Positions 25,701 to 34,673 are shown, counted from the stretch's first letter. The stretch: 43,514 bases of DNA from an uncultured Clostridia bacterium (GCA_944391895.1 CALXVF010000001.1:1-43514); one strand, 5' to 3'. Translations and numbers: made by a program. Notes: generated from the sequence alone by a model not told the origin.

Positions 25701-27887
25701 AATCTTCCATGCTCCATCATCATCAATATCCGCATCTTTCTTATTATATTCGTATTCATGTGTTTTACCATTTACTCTGACAATTGCCTTGTAAACGTCT
25801 TTTTGAAGTCCTAAATCTGCTGTATCTCTTAAATATAATCCGAAATCTACATTTCTACTTTGGTCTCTATCTTTAGTATATAGGTTATCATATCCTAGTA
25901 GTGAACCGTCTTGAGGATTGTCTATGTCTTCTAGTAAGAAAACATTTTCCTCTGGATAGTTTATTGTATATGCACTAATAAGACAATCTTGAATATATTC
26001 CCAGATATTATCTTGTTCTTGACTATCAACACCTATACTGCTAAGCTCACTCTTGAAGTCTCCTTCTATATCATTATATTCCATTGCTTGCGTATATTTA
26101 TCTATATACGTATTTTCCATAGAGTCTTTATTAGTCATATCATAGTCATTTCCATATGTAGCTAATTCCTTAAATATATCCCATGCATCACAGAATCTAA
26201 ATGCACCTTCATTTATATCTGCATTTGTTCCCGATGAGCCACTATATGATATATAGTCACCTCGTGAGTTCTTTATTTTTTCGTAAAAACTATATACTTT
26301 CTTCCAGCCACCGTCTTGATAGTTATCTGGTGATGAATCTATTGTCTCAAATTTTAGATTTAAATCTTCCCTATCACTATCTCTTTCTCTAGCTGTCGAA
26401 TATCCTCCACTTAAATCATTTTTATAATAAGTGTCTTGATATACCATTCCGTTGTATATGAATCTTACATAATATTTATGCATTGGGTTAATATTTTTGA
26501 ATCCATATGCTCCATATTGGTCTGTAGTTGTACTACTTACAAAAGTATCTGTATTTGCATCATATAATTCTACTTGAATTCCTGCAAATTTTGATTCAGC
26601 TCCATCGTTGAATCTTCCGTCCATATCACTTTCTTTTGTTAAGTCACTTAATTCTTGCCATACATATCCACCAATGTACATATCTACATCAAATCCTTGA
26701 CCAGGACTTTGTAGTGTAGACCAGTTTGGAGAACAGTCATATATTTCTACCATTGGTTGTATACGACTTGTTATTCCTGCTGCATTACCTTCATCAATTG
26801 TAATATCTCCTACAATATCTCCCATAGTAGGTCTATGATCAAAGGAACCATCATAATCAAATTCAAGATGCCATGATCTTGAGCTTTTTGAATCTGATAT
26901 ATCAACTCCTATAACTATATCTTCATATGTATAAGTATAATATGTAGAATCATCTATTCCGTCTCCATCAGAATCATAATCATGACGATGACTCACACGA
27001 GTATAATCTTCTATTTTATAACTTATATTATTAAAATCTAAGCTTTCAGGAGTATATTTATGTACTGTTGCACTCATGCTAGATATATAATCTACATCTA
27101 TTGTAAAGTCTCCTGTATAATCAATTTCTCCATCATTGTTTGGTTGAAATTGTATGTAAAATTCTTCATCATTTACAAAGTCTGGAAAGTCAATTTGGTT
27201 TCTTGAAGAATTTAGGAATATTGGATTTGTTCCATCTAATCCAGATATACCTTTAAATTCCGCAAATCTAGTAGCATCAGAATAAGCTTGATTTCCTGTT
27301 CCTATAATTTCATTATATAAAATTTGTTTTGCCTCATCGTCTCCTGCGTTTACAGTTAATTTATATGGTCCTATAGTATATGTCTTATTGTTTTGGTCAA
27401 CCATCATTTTTAAATCATTGTAAGTAATTGTAAATAATGGATTACTTCCTAGTTGAGAAAAGATTTTATAATATACTGTTCCATATTGATATGATCTAGC
27501 CTCTACTTCATCTGACATTCCTGCTGTGCTAAAAGGTGGAGAATTAGATTCAAGTACAGTTGATGGGTTGTTCCATTGCATAGAAGCCCATACTGCATTC
27601 TGTACACCTTCTGGATCATTTGCACTTATTTCACTTACCCAAGCTGCGTAAACAGATGATGGTTCTGGATCAGATATGGAACTTTCTGAAAAGTCCATAT
27701 AATCTTCACTTTCTCCATTTCCTATAAAAAGTAAAGCTTTACTCTGATCCATACAAAACAAATCATCTTCAATCTCATATGCTTGAGATTCATATGGGAA
27801 TGTTCTAGCACTTACAGTTCCCTGAAACACCAACAATGCTATTATACTAATAAACAAAATTATTAATTTTTTATATATTTTTCTCAT
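22704..27887 (-). CDS. Giant LPPTG-anchored surface protein with SdrD-B-type domains
   Basis: The 1727-residue protein has a signal peptide (cleavage near residue 27, VSA-RTF) and a C-terminal sorting signal: LPPTG, a hydrophobic helix (YVMWIVIGLVIAVLIGGSIF) and a basic tail RKKVLKNK. Sortase should couple it to peptidoglycan. Near the N-terminus FCMDQ (C45) and VQNAVW (Q96) resemble the Cys and Gln motifs of thioester adhesin domains. Two SdrD-B/Cna-B-like modules are visible (GGYVWQELSDLTKESDMDG around residue 405, and FTGYVFEDN around residue 1020), with DUF11-like beta domains between and after. Several D-rich calcium-type loops occur (DIDNDGDLIIDDD). It starts 14 bp after the other surface protein gene. 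No sortase gene is in the window. Confidence 0.85.
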   Translation of the reverse strand: MRKIYKKLIILFISIIALLVFQGTVSARTFPYESQAYEIEDDLFCMDQSKALLFIGNGESEDYMDFSESSISDPEPSSVYAAWVSEISANDPEGVQNAVWASMQWNNPSTVLESNSPPFSTAGMSDEVEARSYQYGTVYYKIFSQLGSNPLFTITYNDLKMMVDQNNKTYTIGPYKLTVNAGDDEAKQILYNEIIGTGNQAYSDATRFAEFKGISGLDGTNPIFLNSSRNQIDFPDFVNDEEFYIQFQPNNDGEIDYTGDFTIDVDYISSMSATVHKYTPESLDFNNISYKIEDYTRVSHRHDYDSDGDGIDDSTYYTYTYEDIVIGVDISDSKSSRSWHLEFDYDGSFDHRPTMGDIVGDITIDEGNAAGITSRIQPMVEIYDCSPNWSTLQSPGQGFDVDMYIGGYVWQELSDLTKESDMDGRFNDGAESKFAGIQVELYDANTDTFVSSTTTDQYGAYGFKNINPMHKYYVRFIYNGMVYQDTYYKNDLSGGYSTARERDSDREDLNLKFETIDSSPDNYQDGGWKKVYSFYEKIKNSRGDYISYSGSSGTNADINEGAFRFCDAWDIFKELATYGNDYDMTNKDSMENTYIDKYTQAMEYNDIEGDFKSELSSIGVDSQEQDNIWEYIQDCLISAYTINYPEENVFLLEDIDNPQDGSLLGYDNLYTKDRDQSRNVDFGLYLRDTADLGLQKDVYKAIVRVNGKTHEYEYNKKDADIDDDGAWKISVRAADYLYNGDYRYTREIRKSEYLYDGSIYGANGGTDAKDLQVYVTYRIAVRNQSASYDTIVNEIVDYYDSNEYEFDENNPIISENTYVGDRAGDRIGDLDVSTSTTLSNGRGDTTLTNYYEPLYLSGITDENGNEALPTNGGMAFVYLTLKVKTHTDENGMDGRVQMDVNVSSGAEKGVGKRNIAEINGYSTYYKDGATIPDELDSGDSTIDEDVGGDVAGVIDLDSSVGNLSDDDIDNDGDLIIDDDPVSNRTEDDTDKAPNIKLVFPQSDADERTFTGYVFEDNRTEASGKAAVGNGRYDSGEAKINGVTVQLVELVQEVDASDAGSPTGNYLGEYVWYAKRYENGNWVDVDSSSSSGSRRYYSGQIGTVAPIITGPGATAVGGYDITEEGQYAFKAIPAGDFFIRFIYGDTTQTTLTTSAGEGSEVVSLLTSNGITTDVNGEQGFISTEGLNAKSYNGQDYKSTTYQAGVSQTGSYNGVDAYTRYDEQNYNITINENQSPVNGSSSKYQISKYIDREATNVDGTEKNVMYYYNIGESATQSGVSDAKDVGNIRDSSNNYSSGKTDIDGETHQTLVNSRAEVLAAGLKVNSNNNANDQVSMIKELMDNTAMTSQTGVINTEIEYNRTETGDQGDNNGMSYVIDDIDLGLAERPVAQLNMDKEVTNMRITLADGTILFDTGHSVTNVSYAEHTGHIADYLGVPDENNGPAYRLIGVTMGANSESTPELITTYMDEELMYGARIELIYTFTVTNIGEVDYMDNQFYYTGVSNAPNDLNNVSTSRADTVVDYVSNNLQFLPTNSNNSTWSIRTVDDLIKNTNTGTNIGDNTNLVSTKFTDTLRTYNALTTTKALGDTNLYPETFGSGTANVSTQMMLSSTLTPDSGDDSMVYNNLAEMVQVSNDQGRRMKFSIVGNQAMANQSLGVGDPANPDEGIYTKSDLVTPEEPDADSSQQVLILPPTGANRNYVMWIVIGLVIAVLIGGSIFLIRKKVLKNK

Positions 27888-27901
27888 ATTCTCCCTCCCT
27901 T

Positions 27902-30900
27902 CTATATTTTATTTAGGACTCTTTTTTTGATAATCCATACTGCTACGCCTATAATAGCAAGTACTCCTATGGTAATTCCGATAAAAGAAGCTACTTCTCT
28001 ACCAGTTCCTAGTGTGATTAATAAGTCCGCATAAGAAATATCATCTTCACCATCTTGTTTATTTCCTGCTGTAGAGTCTCTATCTTCTAATCCATATTCA
28101 TTATATGATTTACTTATTTCTACTAAATTATGTACTGTTCCTGTATTTTCTCCAGTCATCTTTCTGGTTAATACTAAAGTTACTGTTTTGCTCTCTCCTG
28201 GGTTTATAATCGTATTAGCCAAGCTTGTTGTATAAAGGTTTCCATCACTAGCCATATACCAGTTATTATTTAATTCAGAACTAAATGCCATTCCTTCTGG
28301 TAAATAATCAACTATTTCTTCTGCATATCCTGGAATTTCACCTTCATTTGTAACTGTTATATTGTATTCTACAAGTACAGTTGTATCTTCAATTCTTGTA
28401 TTATATAAATCAATCTTTCCAAAAGAATCATTAACTTCTTGTACAATTGTTTCTATATTAGGATTTGTTGCTGTTACTCTTGAAATTGTTTTGTCAATAC
28501 TTAAATCAAAGTTTCTTATTCTTGATAATCCTAAGTCTAAATTATAGAAATTGCTATTAGTAATTGTAAAGTTATCTGTTGCGGCAACTTCTTTCCCATC
28601 TAGAGTTGCATTTACAAAATCTGAATTTTCAGATTCTGAAATTCCTTCTGCATGATAAACTGTTACTCTATATATACTTGTATCAAATTCTGCTACAACA
28701 TTATATTGTCCAGGTTTTACATTATTAAATGTATATCTTCCATCTTCTCCAGTTGTCATTACTAAATCATTTCCTGAAACGTCTTTTGCTATTGCTCCAG
28801 TAGTAGAATCATATAACATAACTCTTATATTAGCAAATCTAGGTTCTTCTGAACTTCTTCTTCCATCATTATTATCATCAATCCATACATTACCTGTAAC
28901 TCTATATGTACCATCTATTGAAGGTTCATCTGACCCACCTTGCTCATAGTCTCCAGTTCCTTGGATTCTTACACTTACAGAGTTAATTGAAACTTCATCT
29001 CCATCTACTATTTGTAATGTTGGTTTATTTTCCACTGTAGTTTCTTGTCCTTGTGCAATAGTATTTGCTCTTGCTCTAATCGTAGCTCTAGCATTTTCTC
29101 CTGCTTTCAAAGTGAAGTTAGTTTTTATGAATCCACCTGTTGAACTTGCAACTTCTTGTCCATTAACAACTAATCTATAATTAGCAAGTCTTAAGCCACT
29201 TGGAAGAGTATCTACAAATGTTAATCTAACATCAGTATCTCCTCTATTTTCAATATCTACATAAAACTCAAGTTGGTCTGTATCTAGCATTGTTCCATCA
29301 GGAAGATTTGTTGACTGTTCTGTATAAATATCTACTTTTGAAGAATAGTATGAAATAGAATTAGAAAATTCTTCTTGTCCGCCATCATAAGTTGCACTAG
29401 CAACTACACTAGCATCATTTGAAAGCTCTCCTGAAACTCTAGCATAGAACTGAATACGTACTGTTCTTAAAGAACTAAGTTGTCCAATTGGATAGCTTAA
29501 TATGTTAGTTTCTCTATTATAGTATTCCTCATACTCTGTTCCATAGTATTCCATTCCTTGAGGAAGTTTTAAATTAAGTACTACATTATTTTTTTCATCT
29601 CTATTTACATTTTCTAAAGTCGCATAGAATGAGAAAACATCACCTGTTGATACTTTTCCTTCTACATCTGCAATTAAACTTAATCTTAATGTTCCTTTTG
29701 TATTATGGAATGAATATTCTAATACTTGTTCAGGTGTTTGATCTGACACAACTTTAAAACTTGTTAGTGTTTGATATGGGTCTTCTGTTTCTTCCGTTTC
29801 TTCTGTATCATCAATTATTTCAATATTTCCTACATTAAATTCAAGTTCTTTCTCTTCTCCAGCTCCTAAACTTTCTATTGTTTGAACCTGTTCTGTAAGT
29901 TCATAGTTTAATACATAACTTCCTGGTCCTCCTGTAGAACCTTCTTGGTAAACTAATGCTGCTAATTCGTCTGGCATTGTTTGAGTTACTTTTACATTTG
30001 TTGCTGGAACATCAGCATTATTTTTTACTTTTACTCTAAATTTGATATATTGTCCTTCTTTAATATCTGCTCCATTTGCTATTTGAGCTCCTGTATTAAA
30101 ATCATAAGCTGTAATTTCTGCTGTAACATCTGGTTCTAATCCTGTTGTAATTCCAACTGGTGTTGCTGCAACAACATTTTGGTTTGTTCCTTCTGCTGCA
30201 TCATTATCATAATATATCCCAAAATTTGATTTTACTGTATTGTTGTATTGTAAGTTTGCTGGAACTGTTACATTATAATTTAAGTTAAATCTTGTTGTAT
30301 TTGTCATAGCTCCATCTAATACTATCAAATAAGATTTTGCATCTGCTGTATAATCATTTGTCCATCCATTACTTGAATTTTGTAAATCAGCATCTGCATT
30401 TCCATTAGTAGAATAATATATAGTTCCTGTTATTCCGTCTAAAGTAATTCCACTTGCTAATTTTGTATCAAAATTGCTTCCTAGGTTTTCATTAGTTCCA
30501 ACTTTTGTATTTCCTGAGAAAGGAATTCTTCCTAATACCTTAACTCCTGTTGCATCATTTCCTAGGTTATTAACTATTGTTCCTGTTACTTGCATTGTTT
30601 TTTCTGAAGAATTTGCTGCTATTCTTCCAATTTCTTCGTTTCCTTCTTGTGAAGTAACTTTTTCATCTCCATTATATCCAGTTAAAGAATTTATTGTAAC
30701 AAATCCTGTAGGTGCAACAACATTTACAGGAGCTTGTACAGAGTTTGTAGCTGCTTCTCTTTGAACTGAATAATTATTTTGATTTGTATAATCTAATGTA
30801 ATATTTGTTTCTTTACTTGGTGCTAAATTATCTAAAGTTAAATCAACTACTAAACGGATTACTGTTCCTTTAGATACAGATTGAGTTGCATATTTTGTTT

Positions 30901-32722
30901 GTAATCCATTTAAAGATAAGTATATAGTATTTCCTTCTACTCTAAATTCATTTTGTGTTAATTCTTCTTCATATAATAATTTTGCATCTTTTAATTCAAT
31001 ATTTGTTACCTCTTCAGGTAATCTAATCATTATTTCTGGATTTTGATATAAAGCATCTGTTATATCATCTCTTTCTAGTGTTGCTGTGATAATAACATCT
31101 TCATTTTCTACTACTGTAGAAAGGTTATTGTTGCTAATTTCAATACTTGCTTTTGATGTAGGTTCTTCTAATGTAATTGTTTTAGTAGCTTCTTGATTTA
31201 TTAATATTCTTGAAGTCATACTTGTAAAGCTTTGAATTTCTTCTTTTGAAAGATTTAATTCACCTGAGATTGCTTTATCTGCATGAATTGTTATATCTCC
31301 TTCAGATACTGGTTTGCTAAATTCAAAAGTAATTTTTGAAGAATTTACATCTAATTCTAATTTATCTTTATTTAGAGTTCCTATTAATGTTCCATCTTCT
31401 TTTAAAACATTAATGCTACCTGATTCTCCAAGTACTTTTATAAGTTCTTCTTGTGAAACACTAATTTTTTTAGTGTATACAGAATTACTTATATTTTGTT
31501 CATTAAATAATTCTCCTAAATCTTTTACAGTTACCTTATCTAATGCTTCAGCTAAACCAATATTTATTTTGTAATCTTCAGAAAATTCTGTTTCTTTCTT
31601 TCCTTCACTAGTATTTATGTTATTATACATATACCCTTTATTTAGAGTTTCTACATTACTTGTAATTTCTGCTGTTACAATATCTCCAATTTTTCCATCT
31701 ATTGTATAATCATTTTCTTGTGTTTCATTTGTAAAGCTCATACCATTTATTAATGTAGTATTTGCTGTCACTTTTGATGTAACTGTTGTAGCTTCTTCAT
31801 TCATGTTTACATCATATAAATATGTAATAACAAATCTATCTGCTAGTTCTTTATTCCAAGCAATTTTTCCTTCTTCATCTTCTGGATTATTTACTTTAAT
31901 TGTAATTGTTCCAGTATTTTCATCATAGGTCCAATTTTCATTTGAAAAGGCTGTTCCGTCTAATACTCCATTTGTATTAGCTGTATCTATTGCATTTATA
32001 ATTATTTTAGAAGGTTTATTTCCAGACAACTCTGGAACAGTAACCAATAATTCCTTAGAATCAATTGGCATTTTCGCATCTTTTAATTTATCACTTAGAA
32101 TAACACTTAACATTGTTTGATTATTATATGTTAAATAACGAATAACACTTTGAGATGTTTCACTAGATAAAGAATTTTCATCTACTGTCCAAGATAAGTT
32201 TTGTACTAATTCTTTTTCTACTTTTCTTTCTTTGTTATCTTCATTAACATATGTTGCTTCTAATATAACCTTACTTTCTCTACCCCAAGTATCTTTAGAT
32301 ATATTGTCTTGCTTATCTAAAGTAATTGGAATTGCTAAGTCGATAGTTTGTCCTGCACTAATCATATTTAGTTCTACTCTATCTTGAGAAATACTTTTTA
32401 TTCTCTCATCTTCTATTCCGTCAGTTTTTAAAATATAATTATTGTTTTCTAGTCTAATAACTATATCTTTTAAATATCCTGTATTCTCAACACTTGTAGA
32501 AAGATAAAGTTTATTTGCATCAGAATCAATATTTGCTGTATACGAATATTGATCATGAGAACTATCATCTCCTATTGTTGCATTAAATTTTACATTTTCT
32601 TGGTTTGTGTTGTTATTTTGTTCTAAAAGATTAGCTGCATAAACCCCAGTTGTAATAAACTGAGTTCCTAACAACAACATAACAAGCAAAATAGCAAAGA
32701 TTTTGTTAGTTATTCTTTTCAT
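27902..32722 (-). CDS. Giant secreted DUF11/SdrD-B-type surface protein
   Basis: The 1606-residue protein has a signal peptide (cleavage near VYA-ANLL, about residue 29), many immunoglobulin-like beta domains of DUF11 type in the middle and C-terminal thirds (repeated phrases such as FRVKVKNNADVPATNVKV and VEYNITVTNEGEIPGYAE), one SdrD-B/Cna-B module (VTGNVWIDDNNDGRRSSEEP), a C-terminal transmembrane helix and basic tail KKRVLNKI. The sequence before the helix is ITLGTGRE, which resembles a sorting signal that has lost its proline, so it may be membrane-anchored rather than sortase-linked. First gene of a two-gene operon with a promoter 37 bp upstream. Function probably adhesion or a cell-surface scaffold. 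Confidence 0.8.
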   Translation of the reverse strand: MKRITNKIFAILLVMLLLGTQFITTGVYAANLLEQNNNTNQENVKFNATIGDDSSHDQYSYTANIDSDANKLYLSTSVENTGYLKDIVIRLENNNYILKTDGIEDERIKSISQDRVELNMISAGQTIDLAIPITLDKQDNISKDTWGRESKVILEATYVNEDNKERKVEKELVQNLSWTVDENSLSSETSQSVIRYLTYNNQTMLSVILSDKLKDAKMPIDSKELLVTVPELSGNKPSKIIINAIDTANTNGVLDGTAFSNENWTYDENTGTITIKVNNPEDEEGKIAWNKELADRFVITYLYDVNMNEEATTVTSKVTANTTLINGMSFTNETQENDYTIDGKIGDIVTAEITSNVETLNKGYMYNNINTSEGKKETEFSEDYKINIGLAEALDKVTVKDLGELFNEQNISNSVYTKKISVSQEELIKVLGESGSINVLKEDGTLIGTLNKDKLELDVNSSKITFEFSKPVSEGDITIHADKAISGELNLSKEEIQSFTSMTSRILINQEATKTITLEEPTSKASIEISNNNLSTVVENEDVIITATLERDDITDALYQNPEIMIRLPEEVTNIELKDAKLLYEEELTQNEFRVEGNTIYLSLNGLQTKYATQSVSKGTVIRLVVDLTLDNLAPSKETNITLDYTNQNNYSVQREAATNSVQAPVNVVAPTGFVTINSLTGYNGDEKVTSQEGNEEIGRIAANSSEKTMQVTGTIVNNLGNDATGVKVLGRIPFSGNTKVGTNENLGSNFDTKLASGITLDGITGTIYYSTNGNADADLQNSSNGWTNDYTADAKSYLIVLDGAMTNTTRFNLNYNVTVPANLQYNNTVKSNFGIYYDNDAAEGTNQNVVAATPVGITTGLEPDVTAEITAYDFNTGAQIANGADIKEGQYIKFRVKVKNNADVPATNVKVTQTMPDELAALVYQEGSTGGPGSYVLNYELTEQVQTIESLGAGEEKELEFNVGNIEIIDDTEETEETEDPYQTLTSFKVVSDQTPEQVLEYSFHNTKGTLRLSLIADVEGKVSTGDVFSFYATLENVNRDEKNNVVLNLKLPQGMEYYGTEYEEYYNRETNILSYPIGQLSSLRTVRIQFYARVSGELSNDASVVASATYDGGQEEFSNSISYYSSKVDIYTEQSTNLPDGTMLDTDQLEFYVDIENRGDTDVRLTFVDTLPSGLRLANYRLVVNGQEVASSTGGFIKTNFTLKAGENARATIRARANTIAQGQETTVENKPTLQIVDGDEVSINSVSVRIQGTGDYEQGGSDEPSIDGTYRVTGNVWIDDNNDGRRSSEEPRFANIRVMLYDSTTGAIAKDVSGNDLVMTTGEDGRYTFNNVKPGQYNVVAEFDTSIYRVTVYHAEGISESENSDFVNATLDGKEVAATDNFTITNSNFYNLDLGLSRIRNFDLSIDKTISRVTATNPNIETIVQEVNDSFGKIDLYNTRIEDTTVLVEYNITVTNEGEIPGYAEEIVDYLPEGMAFSSELNNNWYMASDGNLYTTSLANTIINPGESKTVTLVLTRKMTGENTGTVHNLVEISKSYNEYGLEDRDSTAGNKQDGEDDISYADLLITLGTGREVASFIGITIGVLAIIGVAVWIIKKRVLNKI

Positions 32723-32758
32723 TTTAACCTCCTAATTTTCTTGAATTAACATAACTTA

Positions 32759-32787
32759 ATTATATATTATTTTAAGCTAAAATTCAA
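32759..32787 (-). promoter_or_regulatory. sigma-A promoter of the surface-protein operon
   Basis: TTGAAT (32782-32787) and TATAAT (32759-32764) are 17 bp apart on the minus strand, 37 bp upstream of the signal-peptide ATG, which has AGGAGG before it. Confidence 0.75.
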
Positions 32788-32803
32788 GGCTTTTATTGCT
32801 TTT

Positions 32804-32825
32804 TTTGACATTTTGCCATATCAAA
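32804..32825. promoter_or_regulatory. Possible operator: TTTGAYAT inverted repeat
   Basis: TTTGACAT and ATATCAAA are 8-base arms with one mismatch around TTTGCC, centred about 27 bp upstream of the -35 of the surface-protein promoter. The position suits a regulator. The rest of the 346-bp divergent spacer (32723-33068) holds only the two promoters and AT-rich sequence. Confidence 0.35.
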
Positions 32826-32974
32826 TAAAGCCAATTCGAGCTAATGTTTTTTATATATTAAACCTATAATTAAATAAGTTCAATATCTAATCTGGTTTTT
32901 TAGGCTTTTTCATGACTTTTTAATATACGGAAATTGAATTATCCGCTCTTTTATTAAATTTTCTTTACAAAAGT

Positions 32975-33003
32975 GTAACAAAATTAAAGTAAGTGAATAT
33001 AAT
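32975..33003 (+). promoter_or_regulatory. Probable promoter of the Asn-rich protein gene
   Basis: GTAACA (32975-32980) and TATAAT (32998-33003) are 17 bp apart on the plus strand, about 65 bp before the start codon. The -10 is perfect and the -35 has four of six consensus bases. Confidence 0.55.
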
Positions 33004-33068
33004 ATTATAGTCAGATAATAAGTTTGCGTAAGCAATTCTTAATGTAATATTTTGTGGAGGATATGGTT

Positions 33069-33653
33069 ATGAATAATGATGATATGAATAATATGATAAA
33101 AAAAGCTCAGGAGATGATTCAAAATAATCAAATACCTGATGAATTAAAAAATATGGTGGCAAATATGCAAAAGAACAGTGTAAATACTAATAATTCTAAT
33201 AATAATTATACTCAAAGCTCTAATTATAATAGAAATAATAGTTCAAATTATTCTAATAAGCAAGATTACAATAAATATTCAAATACCTATTCTCAAAGAA
33301 ACAGTTATCAATCAAATAATACTGTTAACAATCAATCAAACAATTCTACAAATAATATTGATTTAAACAATATTAGTGAATTATTAAAAAATTTTCAAAT
33401 GAATTCTAATAATGGTTCTAATAATAATAATCAAGACTTTCCAAATATAGATGTTGAAACTATGATGAGAATCCAAAATATCATGAGTAAAATGAAGTCT
33501 GCGGATAGCAATGATGATATGTCTAAATTATTGATTTCACTTAAGCCTTACCTTCGTGATGAGAAGAAAGGTAAAATTGATGAATATATAAAATTAATTA
33601 GAATGGGAAAAATGACCCAAATGTTTGAATCTTTTGGTGGTGATAAAAAGTGA
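33069..33653 (+). CDS. Asn-rich low-complexity protein of unknown function
   Basis: The 194-residue protein has a short N-terminal helical segment (NNMIKKAQEMIQNNQIPDEL), a long Asn/Ser/Tyr/Gln-rich disordered middle (about 40-125), and an ordered C-terminal region (about 135-194) ending LKPYLRDEKKGKIDEYIKLI and RMGKMTQMFESF, which resembles a short conserved tail I associate with small uncharacterised clostridial proteins. GGAGG is eight bases before this ATG; the frame opens five codons earlier with a GTG that overlaps the Shine-Dalgarno site. Its stop overlaps the start of the 53-residue membrane protein, so the two are translationally coupled. Function unknown. Confidence 0.72.
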   Translation: MNNDDMNNMIKKAQEMIQNNQIPDELKNMVANMQKNSVNTNNSNNNYTQSSNYNRNNSSNYSNKQDYNKYSNTYSQRNSYQSNNTVNNQSNNSTNNIDLNNISELLKNFQMNSNNGSNNNNQDFPNIDVETMMRIQNIMSKMKSADSNDDMSKLLISLKPYLRDEKKGKIDEYIKLIRMGKMTQMFESFGGDKK

Positions 33654-33811
33654 ACTTATTTCCAGTAGAAGAGGATGGAATTATTGATATTTTTGGTTTT
33701 AAACTCCATACAGACGATTTAATAATTATTCTTGTCCTCTTCATATTATATAAGGAAGATGTAAAAGATAAGTTTCTTTTTATCGCTCTTATTTTATTAC
33801 TATTAAGCTGA
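33650..33811 (+). CDS. Small (53-residue) membrane protein coupled to the Asn-rich protein
   Basis: A GTG start overlaps the preceding stop as GTGA. The product opens VNLFPVEEDGIIDIFGFKLH, then has hydrophobic segment DDLIIILVLFILYKE, a charged turn KEDVKDK, and a terminal hydrophobic segment FLFIALILLLLS ending at TGA. Two short membrane helices with a charged cytoplasmic turn are expected. The overlap, the clean domain layout and its ending just before a terminator element support a real gene. Function not known. Confidence 0.68.
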   Translation: MNLFPVEEDGIIDIFGFKLHTDDLIIILVLFILYKEDVKDKFLFIALILLLLS

Positions 33812-33830
33812 TTTTTTGTACATCTTTCCT

Positions 33831-33937
33831 GAATAAATAAAATATGGTTTTAAATTCTCGGTGCAGGGACGCACCTTCAGGTTCACTCAGGCTGCGCCAT
33901 TCGCTCTCCTTGAATTTAAAACCATATTTTATTATTC
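33831..33937. repeat. Nested structured element 2 in the convergent junction before minC
   Basis: Arms 33831-33857 and 33912-33937 are complementary over 26 bases with one bulge (TAAAATATGGTTTTAAATTC at their heart). They enclose a GC-rich core (33858-33911) with hairpin GGTGC-AGGGAC-GCACC and the blocks CAGGTTCACTC, GGCTGCGC, TTCGCTC and CTTGAA, which recur in elements 1 and 3. The arms can terminate transcription from both sides. Confidence 0.75.
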
Positions 33938-33984
33938 AGTAGATATAGTAAAAAATATAATAAGTACTTAAAATAAAGCACTTA

Positions 33985-34599
33985 TTATTCCATTTCTATT
34001 ACTCCTTCATCACTTATGTATGCATATGAATATCTCTCCATATCTATCTCATCCCTTGTTCTCTCTTTTATCATACTAGATATTCTAATTTGTGGAGATT
34101 CTATTGAATGTGCTGCAATTAAAGCTTTTTCATTTCCCTTTGCTCCTGCATGTGCCATTCCCCTAAGCGTTCCTAATACTACGATATTATCTTCTGCAAT
34201 AACTTCTGCACCGTCATTGACATCTCCTAAAATAACTACACTACCTTCAAATTCTATTCTTTGACCAGATCTTAAAGATCCTTTGTAATATTTAGTTTCT
34301 GATGTCTCAATTTCTTTTTTAAAAGTTTTCTTTATTCCGTGTAGCCCTAGGGTTCTAGGGCTTTCAAAGTCAACCTTAACTTTCATTTCTCTTTGTATTA
34401 AATCTTGTATGTCATCTATTTCTGCTTTTTTTAATATTTTTCCAGTTACTAATATAGGAGTTTTATCTTCTTTGTAGAACCTTTTTAACTCTGGCAACTT
34501 TTCATTCAATTCTGCCATTATATCCCTTTTAGTGGCATCTTCTTTTATTCTTAATATGATATTATCTTGTCTCAAAAAAATATTAATATTTCTTGTCAT
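33985..34599 (-). CDS. minC: Septum site-determining protein MinC
   Basis: The 204-residue protein has an N-terminal MinC_N domain (about 1-90) and the C-terminal beta-helix domain with its typical run SLRSGQRIEFEGSVVILGDV, NDGAEVIAEDNIVVLGTLRG, MAHAGAKGNEKALIAAHSI. MinC blocks FtsZ assembly away from midcell, recruited by MinD. AAGGAA precedes the ATG. It is separated from mrdA by a terminator and has its own promoter. The minD gene that normally follows is absent; instead element 2 and convergent genes come next. Confidence 0.92.
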   Translation of the reverse strand: MTRNINIFLRQDNIILRIKEDATKRDIMAELNEKLPELKRFYKEDKTPILVTGKILKKAEIDDIQDLIQREMKVKVDFESPRTLGLHGIKKTFKKEIETSETKYYKGSLRSGQRIEFEGSVVILGDVNDGAEVIAEDNIVVLGTLRGMAHAGAKGNEKALIAAHSIESPQIRISSMIKERTRDEIDMERYSYAYISDEGVIEME

Positions 34600-34673
34600 T
34601 ATCTTTTCCTTAAAATATATTTAGGTTTTGGCTTCCCTATAACCGCTTCATCCTTCGTATATTTAACGTTTTT

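Noticed and set aside
28362..31574. Plus-strand frames inside the giant surface protein genes
   Set aside because: They are antisense shadows of well-supported minus-strand domains, without Shine-Dalgarno sites or recognisable products.
33069..33653. Asn-rich repeats as a CRISPR or tandem-repeat array
   Set aside because: AAT-rich sequence there is a low-complexity coding region; no regularly spaced direct repeats with unique spacers are present.
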